Assembly: GCF_019703515.2 (NCBI RefSeq)
Contig: NC_059374.1
Coordinates: 18,955,095-19,019,094 of the forward strand
Reading direction: 5' to 3'
DNA length: 64,000 nt
Source: Myxocyprinus asiaticus
Taxonomy: Eukaryota; Chordata; Actinopteri; Cypriniformes; Catostomidae
Within the stretch, counting starts at the first letter, position 1. The number at the start of each line of letters is the position of its first letter. This document shows, piece after piece, positions 11,508 through 22,751 of this stretch. A program made the translations under genes and the position numbers. The notes under the pieces are model-generated. The model saw only the letters and a list, made by a program, of their open reading frames with translations. It was not told the origin of the DNA and did not search any database.

Positions 11508-11722
11508 CTTATGCAAGCTAAATAGTGTCCCTGTCACTATACTGGGGCATTAGGACCCACACAGAACACAGGGTGAGCACCCCCTGCTGGCATCCCTAAT
11601 ATCTCTTCCAGCAGCAACCTTAGTTTTACCCAGGAGGTCTCCCATCCAGGTACTGGCCTGGCTCAACCCTGTTTAGCTTTAGTGGGCAACCAGGCAAGAG
11701 CTGCAGGGTGATTTGTCTGCTG
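11508..11722 (-). mobile_element. 5S-rRNA-derived SINE (SINE3-like)
   Basis: On the minus strand the segment at 11631-11678 reads as the middle of a 5S rRNA gene: AAGCTAAACAGGGTTGAGCC, then CCAGTACCTGGATGGGAGAC. This includes the internal control region used by RNA polymerase III. It continues into a body with GTTGCTGCTGGAAGAG and ends near GCTTGCATAAGT. That combination is the layout of the zebrafish/cyprinid SINE3 family. The 5' part of the 5S sequence is diverged or missing, so this is a retroposon and not a 5S gene. Confidence 0.85.
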
Positions 11723-11794
11723 ACAATTAGGAATTAGGGTTCAGATTGCTGCAACCAGAGGTGGAAATCATCCAAATATGGGCAGAGAGGATTC
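11722..11794 (+). repeat. left part of split dispersed repeat
   Basis: It matches, inverted, the 5017-5095 part of the repeat at 4535-5095 (TTCAGATTGCTGCAAC, CATCCAAATATGGGCAGAG). The match stops near 11794, where LINE sequence begins. It resumes at about 16640. Confidence 0.75.
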
Positions 11795-12101
11795 AGTCAT
11801 CATGAAGATGCTGCGTCTCACCGACCGCGATCAGATTCTCAGGGCGGCTAGGAAATCTCCACTTAAAGTTGACGGGAGGGACATCAGATTCACCACGGAT
11901 TACAGTGCACACACAGTTAACCCCCACCGCGCTTTCGTGGAAGTTATCAGCAAGTCACTGAAAATGGGCTTTCAAACTTTTCTGATGTATATGGCACAGC
12001 TTAAACTGACTCGAGGCACGACACAGCACATCTTCAAATCTCCATTGGAGGTCGAGGACTTTTTGGGTGGTCTGGGTGCACAGAATGTTGCAGATGGGTA
12101 A
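11793..12101 (+). pseudogene. LINE ORF1 C-terminal remnant
   Basis: It encodes MKMLRLTDRDQILRAARKSP and continues through HRAFVEVISKSLK to FKSPLEVEDFL. This matches the C-terminal nucleic-acid-binding domain of L1/Tx1 ORF1 proteins. The open frame's upstream codons (from 11778) come from the repeat the LINE landed in, so its apparent start at 11778 is not real. The N-terminal coiled-coil half is absent. Confidence 0.8.
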
Positions 12102-12540
12102 GGTGTCATCCCAGATACCACCAAAAGGACTGTCTTTGCAGAGATAATCGGGTCAGTTATTATTGTAAATCACAATGTTACCATTTATTTTTCATTGAGG
12201 GCCTCTTTGAAAATATTAGTGCCATTTTCAGTATTAGTATTTTGATGGATGGGGGTACAAAAGTGGTTCCTGTTGGTCTGCCACCTTTCTTGGGGCCACG
12301 TTGTCCAACGGTTGGTTATTTGTTTATTCATGTGGTTTTGTTTTAATTTCCTGGGAGTGGTTCTTCTCTCCTAGTTTTGTTCTTAGTTTTTTGGGTTGTA
12401 GGGTGTTTGTGGGTGGTGTGGCGACCATGGTGGGTGGGTAGTTTCTCTCCTTTAGCAGAATTGTGTGTCATCTGAAGATTGAGGTTTTGCATTATATGTC
12501 TATTTGGCAATTGGAATAAGCTATCTTGCAATCATAAAAA

Positions 12541-15500
12541 TGAATACAGGAGCCCTTAACATAATCAGCTGGAATGTTAACGGATTGAACAGCCCTATTA
12601 AGAGAGCCATGTGCCTGGACTATCTATGTAGACAGCATGTAAACCTTGCTCTCATTTGGAGAAAAGTGAAATACAGAGGTTTTCTAACAAATTCTATCAC
12701 GTTGCCGCATCAGCCTCCCTAGATAGAAAATCACGGGGTTCACTTGTGATAATGAGACGAAGGCATCCTTTTAATATTTTGGAAAGGTACATTGATGAGG
12801 GTGGCAGAGTGTCATACATTAAAGCTCACATCGCAGGCCAGAATTTTGCTTTTATTTCAATTTATGCTCCGACACAGTTTGATAAATAATTTTTTCCTGC
12901 TTTAACTACAACCCTTCTGCGAATTCTGGACTGTTTTCTTATCATTGGTGCTGATATGAATGCGGTGACTGATGTTTCTCTTGACCACCCTGGCTCACAG
13001 AATTATTCAACACAACCTCTGTCAACTATTGCTCTAAACAAATTTATGTCAGATCTAATTTTTTATTTTTTTCCCTTTTTTCTCCCAATTTGGAATGCCC
13101 AATTCCCAATGTGCTTTTTAAGTCCCCGTGGTCGCGTAGTGATTCGCCTCAGTCCGGGTGGCGGAGGATGAATCCCAGTTGCCTCCGCGTCTGAGACTGT
13201 CAACCTAGATTAGATTATATTCTTATATCATCTACAGCATATTCAGAAATACATAATGCATCTATAAAGGCATGTCCACTTTCTGATCATAGTGTCGTTT
13301 CAGCCACAATTTCTCTTACATCTACACCAACAAAGGCTGCACGCTGGTGCTTTAACAACACGTTGCTAAAGGACGAAGAGTTTTGCGCAGCACTGAAAGA
13401 GAAATTAGGGTGGTTCATAGAGGTGAATACCTGTTCGGTAGACGATCCCCGCTTTCTCTGGGACGCTGTAAAGGGATGCATATGGGATTTCTCAATCTCA
13501 TTTGCGGCTCATTTAAATAAAACTAGATTAAAGTTGATAGGCACTCTGGAGACAGAACTGAGCAGGCTTGAGGGCCTTCAACAGAATTCGTATTCTGACA
13601 GAACCCAACGAGAAATAACTATAACATGCACAGAGCTCAACTCTTTGCTGCAGCGCAGAGCTGAGTTTCTGATACACAAAACCAGGAGAACCTATTATTT
13701 TAATGGGGTTAAACCAAGCCACATTTTGGCCCTTAGGCTGAAGAGCAATGAAAAGTACTCTAATATCATGGCAATTCAAACCACTGACGGCCTGATTAGT
13801 GAACCCAAGGGTATTAATGGAGAATTTAAACGTTTTTATCAGTCGTTTTACCAGTCGGATGTGGTCTTTAATGATACCACTTGCGCTTACTTTTTTCAGG
13901 ATCTATCTCTTCCGTATCTCTCAGAGGAAGAAGCAGCAATGTTGAATGCCCCAGTCTCATTAGAAGAGCTTAAGGAGGCACTTACAGTCATGAAGAAGGG
14001 GATGGATGGGATGGTATCCCTCCTGAATTATACCTCCTCTTTTGGGATGAATTGGGGCAACGTTACGAAGTATGATTCATCATTCTATTCGAGTGAGCTC
14101 CTTTAATAATAGTGCCAACATGGCCATTATTACTGTACTTCCAAAGCCTGAAAAAGACTTAACGCAATGCGGAAATTATAGACCACTATCCCTTCTGAAC
14201 AGTGATGTCAAATTGTATGCTAAAGTCTTGGACAGCTTTATGTCTGAATTGGTACATACCAATTAAACTGGGTTTATCAAATCACGCTGGGCAGCTAATA
14301 ATGTGCGCTGACTACTACATATCAATGCGGACAGCGGGATTGACTCACCATGTTTAATACTGTCCTTAGATGCCGAAAAAGCCTTTGATAGGTTGGATTG
14401 GCAATACCTCTGGACAGTACTAGAACGTTTACGGCTTGGCAGAGTGTTTATCAGTGTGATCAGAGTTTTATACGTTAATCCCTCTGTGATAGTCATGACA
14501 GGAGGCATCTGTCCTTTGCAGTTTGCAATCTCACGCGGGACTCACCAGGGGTGTCCCCTCTCCCATCTGTTATTTGCTCTTTCTCTCAAACCTCTGCCTC
14601 AGAAAATTCAGCAACAGGCCATGGGGAAACCAATTACTATTTGTTATACGTCACATAGGATTTCTCTGTATGCAGACGATATTTTACTATATGTCAGTGA
14701 CACTGATAACTCGATACCACATGTTATTTCTATATTCAGTTTTAGTTCTTTTTCTGGTTATAAAATCAACTGGAATAAATCAGCATTGATGCATTTAAAT
14801 AACTCATCTTCCCAATCTGGTCTGCCCACCTGTATCCCAGTAGTATCTAGTTTCAAATATCTGGGTGTAGAGATTTATCCGTCATTGCATACCATAGCTT
14901 TAAAACACTTTCAAGGAATATACAGTTGTGTAGAGATGGATCTAACTCATTGGTCTGCATTACCGTTATCTTTGCAAGCTTGGGTCTCTGTTATCAAAAT
15001 GGATGTGTTGCCCGTATACCATTATCATCGCCCACTACAGACTATTGGGCAAAGCTTCCAATTTGTTTGGAACAGCAAACCCCCTCGACTAAATATACAA
15101 CACTGCAGCGGAACAAATATGCTGGAGGCCTTGCCTTACCAAATTTTAAATTATATCATTGGGCATTCATTTTGTGTCCCTTATCAGTCTGGCTGAACCC
15201 TGAGTCTTTGGTCTCTTGGCGACCGATAGAACTCAACCTTGCCTTACCTAACAGGCTAAAGGATTTTATATACTCTGGCCTACCGTTGAAGAACGCAAAA
15301 CGACGATTTAGTCCTATAATAACCTACCTTCTGTCTATTTGGTGTGGCGTGTCAAAGCTTTCTCATAATGACTCTATATGGCATTCTAATTCCCCGTTGT
15401 TTCATAATTATAAATTCTCACAGATAATAAACCTTTTGTATTTTCAGAGTGGAGTCATAGAGGTATTCATATTTTAGCTGACATATGGGGGAAAGATGGC

Positions 15501-16327
15501 CTGTGGATTTTTAATGATCTCAGAAGAGAATACAATTTACCAGGGTCTTCCTTTTTATTTATCTACGTTTAAGATCTACCATGCAAGCATATGGTGTTCC
15601 ATGGGATACCGATATCCCCTGTCTTACTATACTGAACATACTAGTAGCAAAAGAGGGGACGAGAAGTATACTGTCCACATTATTTATGTTGTTTCTGGAA
15701 GCCTCCTATAAACAGCTACAAATTCCGAACATTTGGCTTAGAGATTTGTGTGACACAGGGACAGAAACTGATGGATGCGATATTTGCTGGGAGTCTATTT
15801 GGACCAATCTCAGGCATGTCTCTAAAAATCCCAATCACCAATTAATTCATTATAAGATAGTTCATAGGATGTATTTTACCCCCAGGAAACGATATTTGAT
15901 GAAACTCTCCTCTTCTCCGAATTGCAACTTTTGCTCTGGTGGATCCATGGGCACCTACACTCACATGTTCTGGGACTGTCCTGAGGTCTACAATTTTTGG
16001 AGACAGGTATCTGGAGCTCTAAAAGAGATTCTTGGAACTGATATACCATGCTGCCCCAAACTACTTCTTTTAAATGATGATTCATCCTTCAGTTTTTCTC
16101 TGATACAAAAGAAAATGTTATTTGCTGGATTAACAGCAGCCAAGAAAATGCTTGCCTTATGCTGGCAAGCTCCACATTCATTGGCCATATCTCATTGGAT
16201 GTACTCGTTCTCAGACATTCTGCACATGGAACTGTCTGTGGCAAGAATACATGGAGCCACCCAAAAGACTATTGTTGCATGGACAAAGGCCATCTCTCAA
16301 ATTAAAGAGCTGTTGCAAGGGATGTAA
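12541..16327 (+). pseudogene. LINE ORF2 (endonuclease / reverse transcriptase), broken
   Basis: The protein is in several frames. The endonuclease start is visible as ISWNVNGLN at about 12564. Its body is interrupted by a SINE fragment at 13058-13202 and resumes near LDYILIS. The linker and RT run through 13363-15196, with TVLPKPEKDLTQCGNYRPLS, SLDAEKAFDRLDW and QGCPLS motifs. The catalytic YADD is intact at 14669-14680. A later segment at 15581-16327 holds a C-x2-C...H-x4-C zinc-knuckle-like pattern (CNFC, then THMFWDC) and the C-terminus. Frame changes near 14100, 14270, 15200 and 15480 and several stops make it non-functional. The clade call (Tx1/L1) rests on the ORF1 type, the endonuclease start and the C-terminal knuckle. 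Confidence 0.85.
13058..13202 (-). mobile_element. 3' fragment of the tRNA-derived SINE, nested in the LINE
   Basis: Read on the minus strand it matches the last ~130 bp of the SINE at 6188-6620 (GCGGAGGCAACTGGGATTC, AATTGGGCATTCCAAATTGG) and ends in an A-rich tail. It lies within the LINE endonuclease coding region and replaces or displaces part of it, so it inserted after the LINE. Confidence 0.8.
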
Positions 16328-16639
16328 TTACCTTAAGCGTCTCATATGCAATGGTCTGTAAAATGCCTATGTCATTTTTGTTTACTCTTATTAGTTTGCG
16401 TATGGTGGGGTTATTACTTACACACTTTTCACAATAACACTCATTAAAGGAGTAGAGAGAGTGGATGGGGAGTGAGGGAGTGTTACATGGTCGCCAGAGG
16501 AGGGCGGGTGGGGTTTCAACAAAGAAAAAACACTGTCCAATGTGTAATTTCTTCTGTAATCCTCTTGGCATGTTCGTTTATTAACACTTGACAGTTGTGA
16601 ATAAAAATTTTATCACAAAAAAAAATAAAAAATAAAAAT

Positions 16640-17101
16640 AAAAATGACAGAATGGAACTGAATGAAATCTTGTTACTGATGCCTGCATGCTTTGGAGACA
16701 GAGCATACCTTTAGTCATTGTTGTATTTGCATGTGTAATTAGTTCTTTTGTACAATTATTATGTTTTATTTGTTTGGAGAGGCTTTTGGACACTTGAAGA
16801 TGTTTTTGGACACTATGATAAATGATTTCTGTATTGCTATTACTTTTGATTGCTTTGTTGAATCAACACAAAATTTTACTCAGTTGACATGATTGGGAAC
16901 AAAACAAAAGCAGTTTTTCAGAGACTTTATTTACAACCTGATTTTTTCATAATCTGTATCATTAAAACATTTGAAAAGTTTTCTTTAAAATGATGCCTAA
17001 CACTTTACCCTCCTTTTTTTAAATTTTTTTATAAGCCTTTAATTATGGGTATGCCTCTAAAATGGGACATTTTTAAAAACATCCTCAGAGCTTAAAGGGT
17101 T
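16640..17101 (+). repeat. right part of split dispersed repeat
   Basis: It matches, inverted, 4535-4945 of the intact copy: ATGACAGAATGGAACTGAAT, GCCTGCATGCTTTGGAGACA, AATTATTATGTTTTATTTGT, and the end CCTCAGAGCTTAAAGGGTT. Confidence 0.8.
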
Positions 17102-17822
17102 AGTTGACGTTATTGGTATCATCCAGAGGTAACAGGTATTTTTCTCCACAAATGTTCTGAAAAATTCTGTTTGAATAAAGGCAGGGAATTATTTACTGAA
17201 TACATCTAAAGGTTGATGTTTTTATAAATGATTGCACTCAGCATTTGCATTCACTGTTATTAATATTCAAGGGAAATAACTATCATCAGGACAAAATAGA
17301 TATTTTAAATAAAAATATTGCAAAATGGAGTTTCATGGCCGGTAAGACAAATTATCTCAATTCACCCAGCAAGTTTAGCAAAAAGTTGATTTTGAAATCA
17401 TTTCTGAGTTATTTTGGTCTTGTGGTCTGTTGTTCATTTAAACCATTGATGCATAATGTCTGTAGTTGATATGTGTTCAGTGACCGCATCTCTTCCTGAT
17501 GTAAAGCATGTGAATGGTTCTCTTTCTCCTTTCTAGCCTCGGCTTGAGACCTTCATCTATCGATTGTCCAGCTTAATAGACTCATAGCAGCTCAGAGTGA
17601 TGAGGGCTGAAATGAGATAAAGCCTTGCAGAATGAGCTTTCACTATATCGCAGGATGAGTAATGTCTTTTCAACAGCAAAGCTACTCCTACACACAACCA
17701 GACCCATTAACTAATGGTGACCACACCACAAATGAGTCCTGTTTTCATCCAGCGGTGATATGTGTCACTTCTGTGGTTGCCAAGGATATTAATGACTTCT
17801 CATGATTTGTGAAGGTTCAAAC

Positions 17823-17824
<2 letters not shown>

Positions 17825-17854
<30 letters not shown>
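17825..17854. repeat. poly(T) run, 30 bp
   Basis: Thirty consecutive T residues in intron sequence. No adjacent retroposon body was identified. Confidence 0.95.
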
Positions 17855-17855
<1 letters not shown>

Positions 17856-18003
17856 AGGACCCAATCCGAGTACATGACTGTAAATATCTGATTCCTCTTA
17901 CCATCATGTAAACTGAATTTGCATCCCTGCATGTGGCACAGACAACCTTTATTGAACATTTGTCCTGATCATGGCAGCATCTATGAGGTGTGAATATTGT
18001 ATT

Positions 18004-18026
18004 ATGTGTGTGTGTGTGTGTGTGTG
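18004..18026. repeat. TG microsatellite
   Basis: A run of TG dinucleotides within otherwise unassigned intron sequence. Confidence 0.85.
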
Positions 18027-18233
18027 CTTGTGTGGGTGTTGAATGAAATGATCTGGCTGTCTCAGTCTGCATCATCCATAGAAAAACCAAATCAGCCTCT
18101 ATGCGACGCCGTGTCCTTGGGCAGTGTGTGCGTGCTGATATGTTTTGGAGCATTTTTTTTTCTCCCTACTTTTTAAAGTGAGGCACAGATAAATCTACAA
18201 CACCAGGTTTAATAGTGTTTTAAAGTGTCTTAA

Positions 18234-18726
18234 AGGAATATTTCACCCCAAAATGAGAGTTCTGTCATCATTTACTCATCCTCATGACTTTATTCTGTGG
18301 AACACAAAAAGAGTAATTTTGAAGAATGTACTGCTTTTTACAATGCAATTATAATGAACGGTGATGGGAGCTTTCAATATTCATAAAGAATGTGTTATAT
18401 TCTATGTCTTCTGAAGTCATACGATACCTTTGAGTTAGAAACAGACCAAAATTTAAGTTGTTATTCGCTGAAAATCTTGACATCTGCCCTAGTTCTCCTT
18501 AAAATTTTGATGAGAAGTAACAATGTCCGAACATTCATGAACGAATCATTATTTTGACTCTTTTCAAGGTTTTCAGTGAATCACAACTTTACTTTTTGAA
18601 GCTTGAAAACTCCAGTCCCCGTTCATTGTAACTGCATGGTAAAGAGCGACCATTAATTCTTTAAAAATTCTCCTATTGTATTCCACAGAAGTAAGTAAGT
18701 CATGAGATTTTGGAATGACCTGAAGG
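18234..18726. mobile_element. diverged TTAA-family element
   Basis: It starts AGGAATATTTCACCCCAAAA after TTAA (18230-18233) and carries the family's ACTCATCCTCATGACTTTAT and GTGGAACACAAAAAGAG blocks. It closes with an inverted, degraded counterpart just before a TTAA at about 18727-18730. It has no coding region. Confidence 0.7.
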
Positions 18727-19219
18727 TTAAAAAAAAATCTGCTGTATTTGATAAACATGCCAAAGCATGCATTACAGTGATTTTACCACTGGTAAAGGGT
18801 GTTCCTAGGTAATATGTGAAGCCAGGTACCTAACATCCTATTAATCATGGCAAAAACATGGAGGCCTTGAGCAGTTTTTTTTTTTTTTTTGGTTTTTTTA
18901 ATGGCAGCAATATGATAAAGACAACAATGGTCAATAGTTGCATTTATTATTAGTAATAATAATAAGAATAAACAGTTCTTCCACCTAAGTAGTATAGTTC
19001 ATCAGTGTAACTGTAGGCTGTTTGCAGTTGACAAGCAACATTACAACATTGGTGCATATATTGGCATTTTACAATGGCTTTAAACGCAGCATATCCATTT
19101 AGAATTTAGAGTTGAATCTATCCATTTTATAAGGCTACTTTTTATGATGAGATTTGATCGTGCTACGTTTGTAGCTTTGATGATTTATTTATATCTTTTA
19201 TTTTTCGCCTTACCTCTAG

Positions 19220-19387
19220 GGAGTGACGTACTGTGGAGATAGTTCAGCCAGTAGCCTGACCATGGCCAATGTGCCCTGGCACGAGGAGGTCATCTACTTC
19301 GTGCAGCAGTTGGCCAACCTGCTACCAGACTATGAAATCGCCTGCGAACACGAGCACTCCAACTGCCTGTTACTCGCACACCACAAG
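19220..19387 (+). CDS. tyw1 internal exon (C-terminal domain)
   Basis: This 168-bp exon encodes 56 residues, from GVTYCGDSSASSLTMANVPW through ACEHEHSNC to LAHHK. VTYCG, PWHEE and CEHEHSNC are hallmark segments of the TYW1 C-terminal (wyosine-forming) domain, which follows the radical-SAM barrel and is thought to help hold the tRNA substrate. The acceptor is a pyrimidine-rich tract ending AG at 19218-19219 and the donor is GTAACA at 19388. Phase is 0 at both ends, so it joins in frame to EVK of the previous exon and FKVNG of the next. Exon sequence is GC-richer than its surroundings and free of stops, frameshifts or missing conserved residues, so the gene appears functional here. Confidence 0.96.
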
Positions 19388-19833
19388 GTAACACTCCACT
19401 GACATGCTTGGCACTTAGCCACACTTAGTAAAGTTTTCCAAACGACAAAAACTCAGTCTGGCAAAACTGATGAAACAAAACTGGTTTGCACAAAACTAGA
19501 TGACTCTCATTATAATCAACAAAGCCAATAGCATCCATTTGCAGAGCCGAAACACTGTTAAACAGCAAAAGGCAAAGATATGCATCCGACTTAGACTAGC
19601 AATTAGTAAATATCCCAGATGGAATACAAGACCGGGTCCTGTGTGAATGACCCTTTACACAACCACAAAATAATTGATAAACCCGATTGCAAAATGGATT
19701 ACTCTGAACTGTAGGCCGATAGTAGGCATGAGAACAAGCACTGTAATGGTAGAAAGAGGGTAATAGTTTTTCTACTCTTGCAAATTATATCACGGAAACA
19801 GAGCTTGTACTGTAATTTCCTTTACTGTCTTAA

Positions 19834-20423
19834 AGCTAGGGTGTGCAGTCTTTTCCAGAAAATGTTTTTGTTATACTGGTTGAAAGTCTCTTCACATCCT
19901 GATAGCAATCAATAATTTAAGTGGTCTAAATGTAAAAATGTAAAAAAAAAATACATATATATATCTTCTGTCGAAGGGACAGGACTAAAAAATGATTGAC
20001 CAATCATTGCATTCGGTCCGAATGTCCTTCCTGTCTGTCAATCTATATTTGCATACCGCCACACAACTTGTTCGCGCTGACAAATCACACGTCATCAGTG
20101 CGGGTTCCTTGATGCTGTGCAGAGCGAGCGCGAGAATGGAAGGCGAACCGCAACTACCTTATGTTCCTCCTGAACCACCAGTAAAAGGAAACAAGAAAAG
20201 AAAGACTGTGTTAGAAACTTCTACAATGAAAAAACATCTGGATCAAGAGTATGCTAAAAGCAGAATTAACTCTGCTCTGCTCTGTGTGTGTGTGTGTGTG
20301 TGTGTGTGTTCATGTGTGATAGAGGAGGCGTGGCTTTGGAGACCCTTCTGAAGCGAGGGTGGGCTCTATGCTTTCAAAGCTAGCTTGCTAACTGCTACCC
20401 TCTCTGGATTACATACCCTAGCT
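19834..20423 (+). mobile_element. TTAA-flanked MITE carrying a captured coding segment
   Basis: The ends are AGCTAGGGT at the left, after TTAA (19830-19833), and ACCCTAGCT at the right, before TTAA (20424-20427). They form an exact 9-bp inverted repeat with intact TTAA duplications. The 590-bp interior contains an open frame at 19992-20351. Its middle (from 20136) reads MEGEPQLPYVPPEPP, then a basic stretch KGNKKRKT, then KKHLDQEYAKSRIN. This looks like a real protein segment and not random text. A TG microsatellite at 20283-20310 cuts it off. I recall similar basic DxxYxKxRIN-type segments in uncharacterised fish proteins, but cannot name the source gene. Confidence 0.8.
20283..20310. repeat. 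TG microsatellite
   Basis: A TG run inside the preceding MITE, expanding into its open reading frame as alternating Cys-Val codons. Confidence 0.9.
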
Positions 20424-21035
20424 TTAAGCCACTTAAAGCTGATGCCACTGCCATTTCTGTAAATGTCATTGAAAAGAAAGTGTTGATAAGGGTACTTGCA
20501 TTAAACTGACATTCAGGTGAAGGGTTAAACCTTGCTTCCTGTGTTTTGTGCCATCTCCTGACACTGCTCTAGTCATTCTTACAGCCACACTCATTTTACA
20601 TTTGTTTCCTGTGACAGCTTCTCTAATGGTCTGCGTAGGCAGGAAGCCCTTACCAGCATTCTACTCTTACAAAAAAAACAGATTTATGTGCAAGTGTTAA
20701 ATGGCTTTCCAATATAATTTTTTTGATTTGCTATTTGTATTTTCTGTAATCAAGTACCATAAATTTATGAGTGTGATTCTATGGTGAGTTTTTCTCTTCA
20801 GAAAATCTCAATTGCACCCAGTGGAGTGTTTTGCTTACTAAAAAATGCGAAGCCTTGTTAGGGATGCACACTCATCTGTTTTGCTTCTTCAGCTATTTCA
20901 ACGAGCTCCTGATTAAAAGCACCATAGATCTTTTTCTCCCTGTCTGACCCATTTAACTTAATATTGTGCCATCAAATATCTGAAGTTTCTTGATGCCTTC
21001 TACAAATTTTTTTTTTGCCTTAATGGGTGCTTTAA

Positions 21036-22751
21036 GGGAAAGTTCACCCAAGAAATTTTAATTGTCATTATTTACTCATGCTCATGTTGTTCCATACCCA
21101 TATGGCTTTGTGTCTTATGTGGAATGCAAAAGGTGTTAAGTGGAATGACAACGTCAGTCCCCATTCACTTTCTTTGCATCTTAATTCCATACAATGAAAC
21201 TCAATAGTTACTGAGGCAGACATTCCCTAACATTCTACCAAACATCTCCATTCTTCTCCTGTCTCATCATGCACAGCTTCAGAGATGACGGCTCCAAATG
21301 AGCTGCAGTAGTGGAGAATCTTAGTCCATGTAAGTGCCTTCACTGAAGCCTACACAAGCATAAGAATGTGCTTGGTTCTCCACTGCCCTCTCTTTGGCGA
21401 AGATGTTTGTGTTTTGTTTGTGGGCAGCCTGAAAGGAGGCTGATTGTGAGCCCAAAGCAATGAGGGAGGAGTGGCAAGACGGTGATGTCGGCAACAAAAG
21501 GCTAAGATTCTGTTCACACCAAAAGCATTCTTGCGCTAAAAAAGCTAGATGCTGCACAATGCATAGAATAGAACACAGGTGTCTTTAGAGACACATTTTT
21601 AAAAGTTCAAGTTCCTTTTAACATTTTAGACTAGCTGTCTAAAAAAATGCATCTATTGAAGACATCTGTCTAGCGCATGTTTACATAGAAAAAAACATTT
21701 AAAGAAGCAGCAAAGACGGATGCAAAAACTTGCTCAGTTTGAACGGCCCCTAATGAAGCCATTTTTGAGGGCTAGCTCATGTCGCTCCAAACCTGTATTA
21801 CTTTTTTTCTTCAATGGAACACAAAATGAGACATTTTGAAGCATGTACTGGTCACTCTTTTTCATGCAATTGGAATTAATGCGGACTGGAAATTTTAAGC
21901 TTGAGAAAGCACACAAAAGCACCATAAAAGTAGAACATATGACGTGTGCACTATATTACAAGTCTTCTAAAGCAGTGGTTCTCAACCCTGTTCCTGGAGC
22001 CCCACTGTGATCATCCACTGTGTGCTGTCTCCTAAGTTAAAATAATATCACCTCAGTGAATTATTTAGTAAATAAAGAATTCTTCAGCTTAATGGCAAAA
22101 TTGTAAAACAAATTGTTTTGCCTCTCTATATTTTGTTATTTTAATCAAGTAATGACTTGTCAAAAAGTAATTTAATACATTCAGCATGAAATAAAACATT
22201 GCAGGAGTGAATGAAGCAGTAAACTCTCTCGCCCGCTTGCTCACTCGTGCTCTCTCTCTCTCTCTCCCGCACGTGCTCCCTCTCCCCGTGGTAGATTATG
22301 CGCAATTAACCGTTGTCGAGTGTACATCGAATGTACACTATAGTGAAATAGTGCACTATATAGTGGATAGGGGGCGGTTTCAGACACAGCGCTGAATTGG
22401 GTGTGTCAGAAAAGGGAGAATTACAAAATGTGCAGTGTTGGGAGTGCTCCAGGAACAGGGTTGAGAACCACTGTTTTAAAGTCATACAATATCTTTGGGT
22501 GAGAAACAGACCGAGGAGTTGTTATTCACTGAAAATCTTGACATTGACCCTAGCTTTCATTGGTGCATTTTGAGAGTTCGTAAGAGAAGTACCAATGTCT
22601 ATAAATGAATAGTTCTTTCAGGTCAGAACTTTTCAGTGAATTGGTTGATCCGGTTTCAAAAAGTCTGAGAGATTTGTTCACAAGAAAGTCAGAGACAACA
22701 TGAGAGAGTAAATAATGACAGAATATTCAATTTCTTGGATGAACTATTCCT
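21036..22751. mobile_element. composite of TTAA-family elements
   Basis: The left end is GGGAAAGTTCACCCAAGAAA after TTAA (21032-21035). The right end is TTGGATGAACTATTCC before TTAA (22752-22755). The interior is not one simple element: around 21770 a second copy of the family seems to begin (TCATGTCGCTCCAAACCTGT), and a hAT element is nested at 21973-22473. No coding region is recognised. Confidence 0.65.
21973..22473. mobile_element. hAT (Charlie-type) MITE, nested
   Basis: It has perfect 27-bp terminal inverted repeats, beginning CAGTGGTTCTCAACCCTG at 21973 and ending in its reverse complement GGTTGAGAACCACTG at 22473. CAGTGGTTCTCAACC is the classic end of vertebrate hAT-Charlie elements. 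The flanking 8-mers TTCTAAAG (21965-21972) and TTTTAAAG (22474-22481) match at 7 of 8 positions. It is 501 bp and non-coding, with a CT-rich patch near 22250. It interrupts a TTAA-family element, so it is the younger of the two. Confidence 0.92.

Larger units (their letters stand above)
11795..16640 (+). mobile_element. degraded, 5'-truncated Tx1/L1-clade LINE
   Basis: This non-LTR retrotransposon is inserted inside a dispersed repeat. It contains the end of an ORF1 with an L1-type transposase_22 domain, then a long ORF2 with an apurinic endonuclease, a reverse transcriptase and a C-terminal zinc-knuckle segment. It has a 3' untranslated region and an AAAAAT-rich tail at about 16610-16645. 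The 5' junction cuts into ORF1. ORF2 is broken by stops and frameshifts, and by a SINE fragment in the endonuclease. About 70 bp of the target repeat present in the 4.9 kb copy are absent at this insertion. Confidence 0.85.
3871..19219 (+). other. tyw1 intron, 15.3 kb
   Basis: It begins with GTATGC and ends with TCTAG. It is largely transposable-element sequence, itemised separately. Stretches such as 3871-4530, 7430-8750 and 17105-18230 contain nothing I could assign. Confidence 0.85.

Noticed and set aside
11631..11678. 5S rRNA gene
   Set aside because: Only the middle of 5S is present, it carries substitutions, and it runs into a SINE body instead of a terminator.
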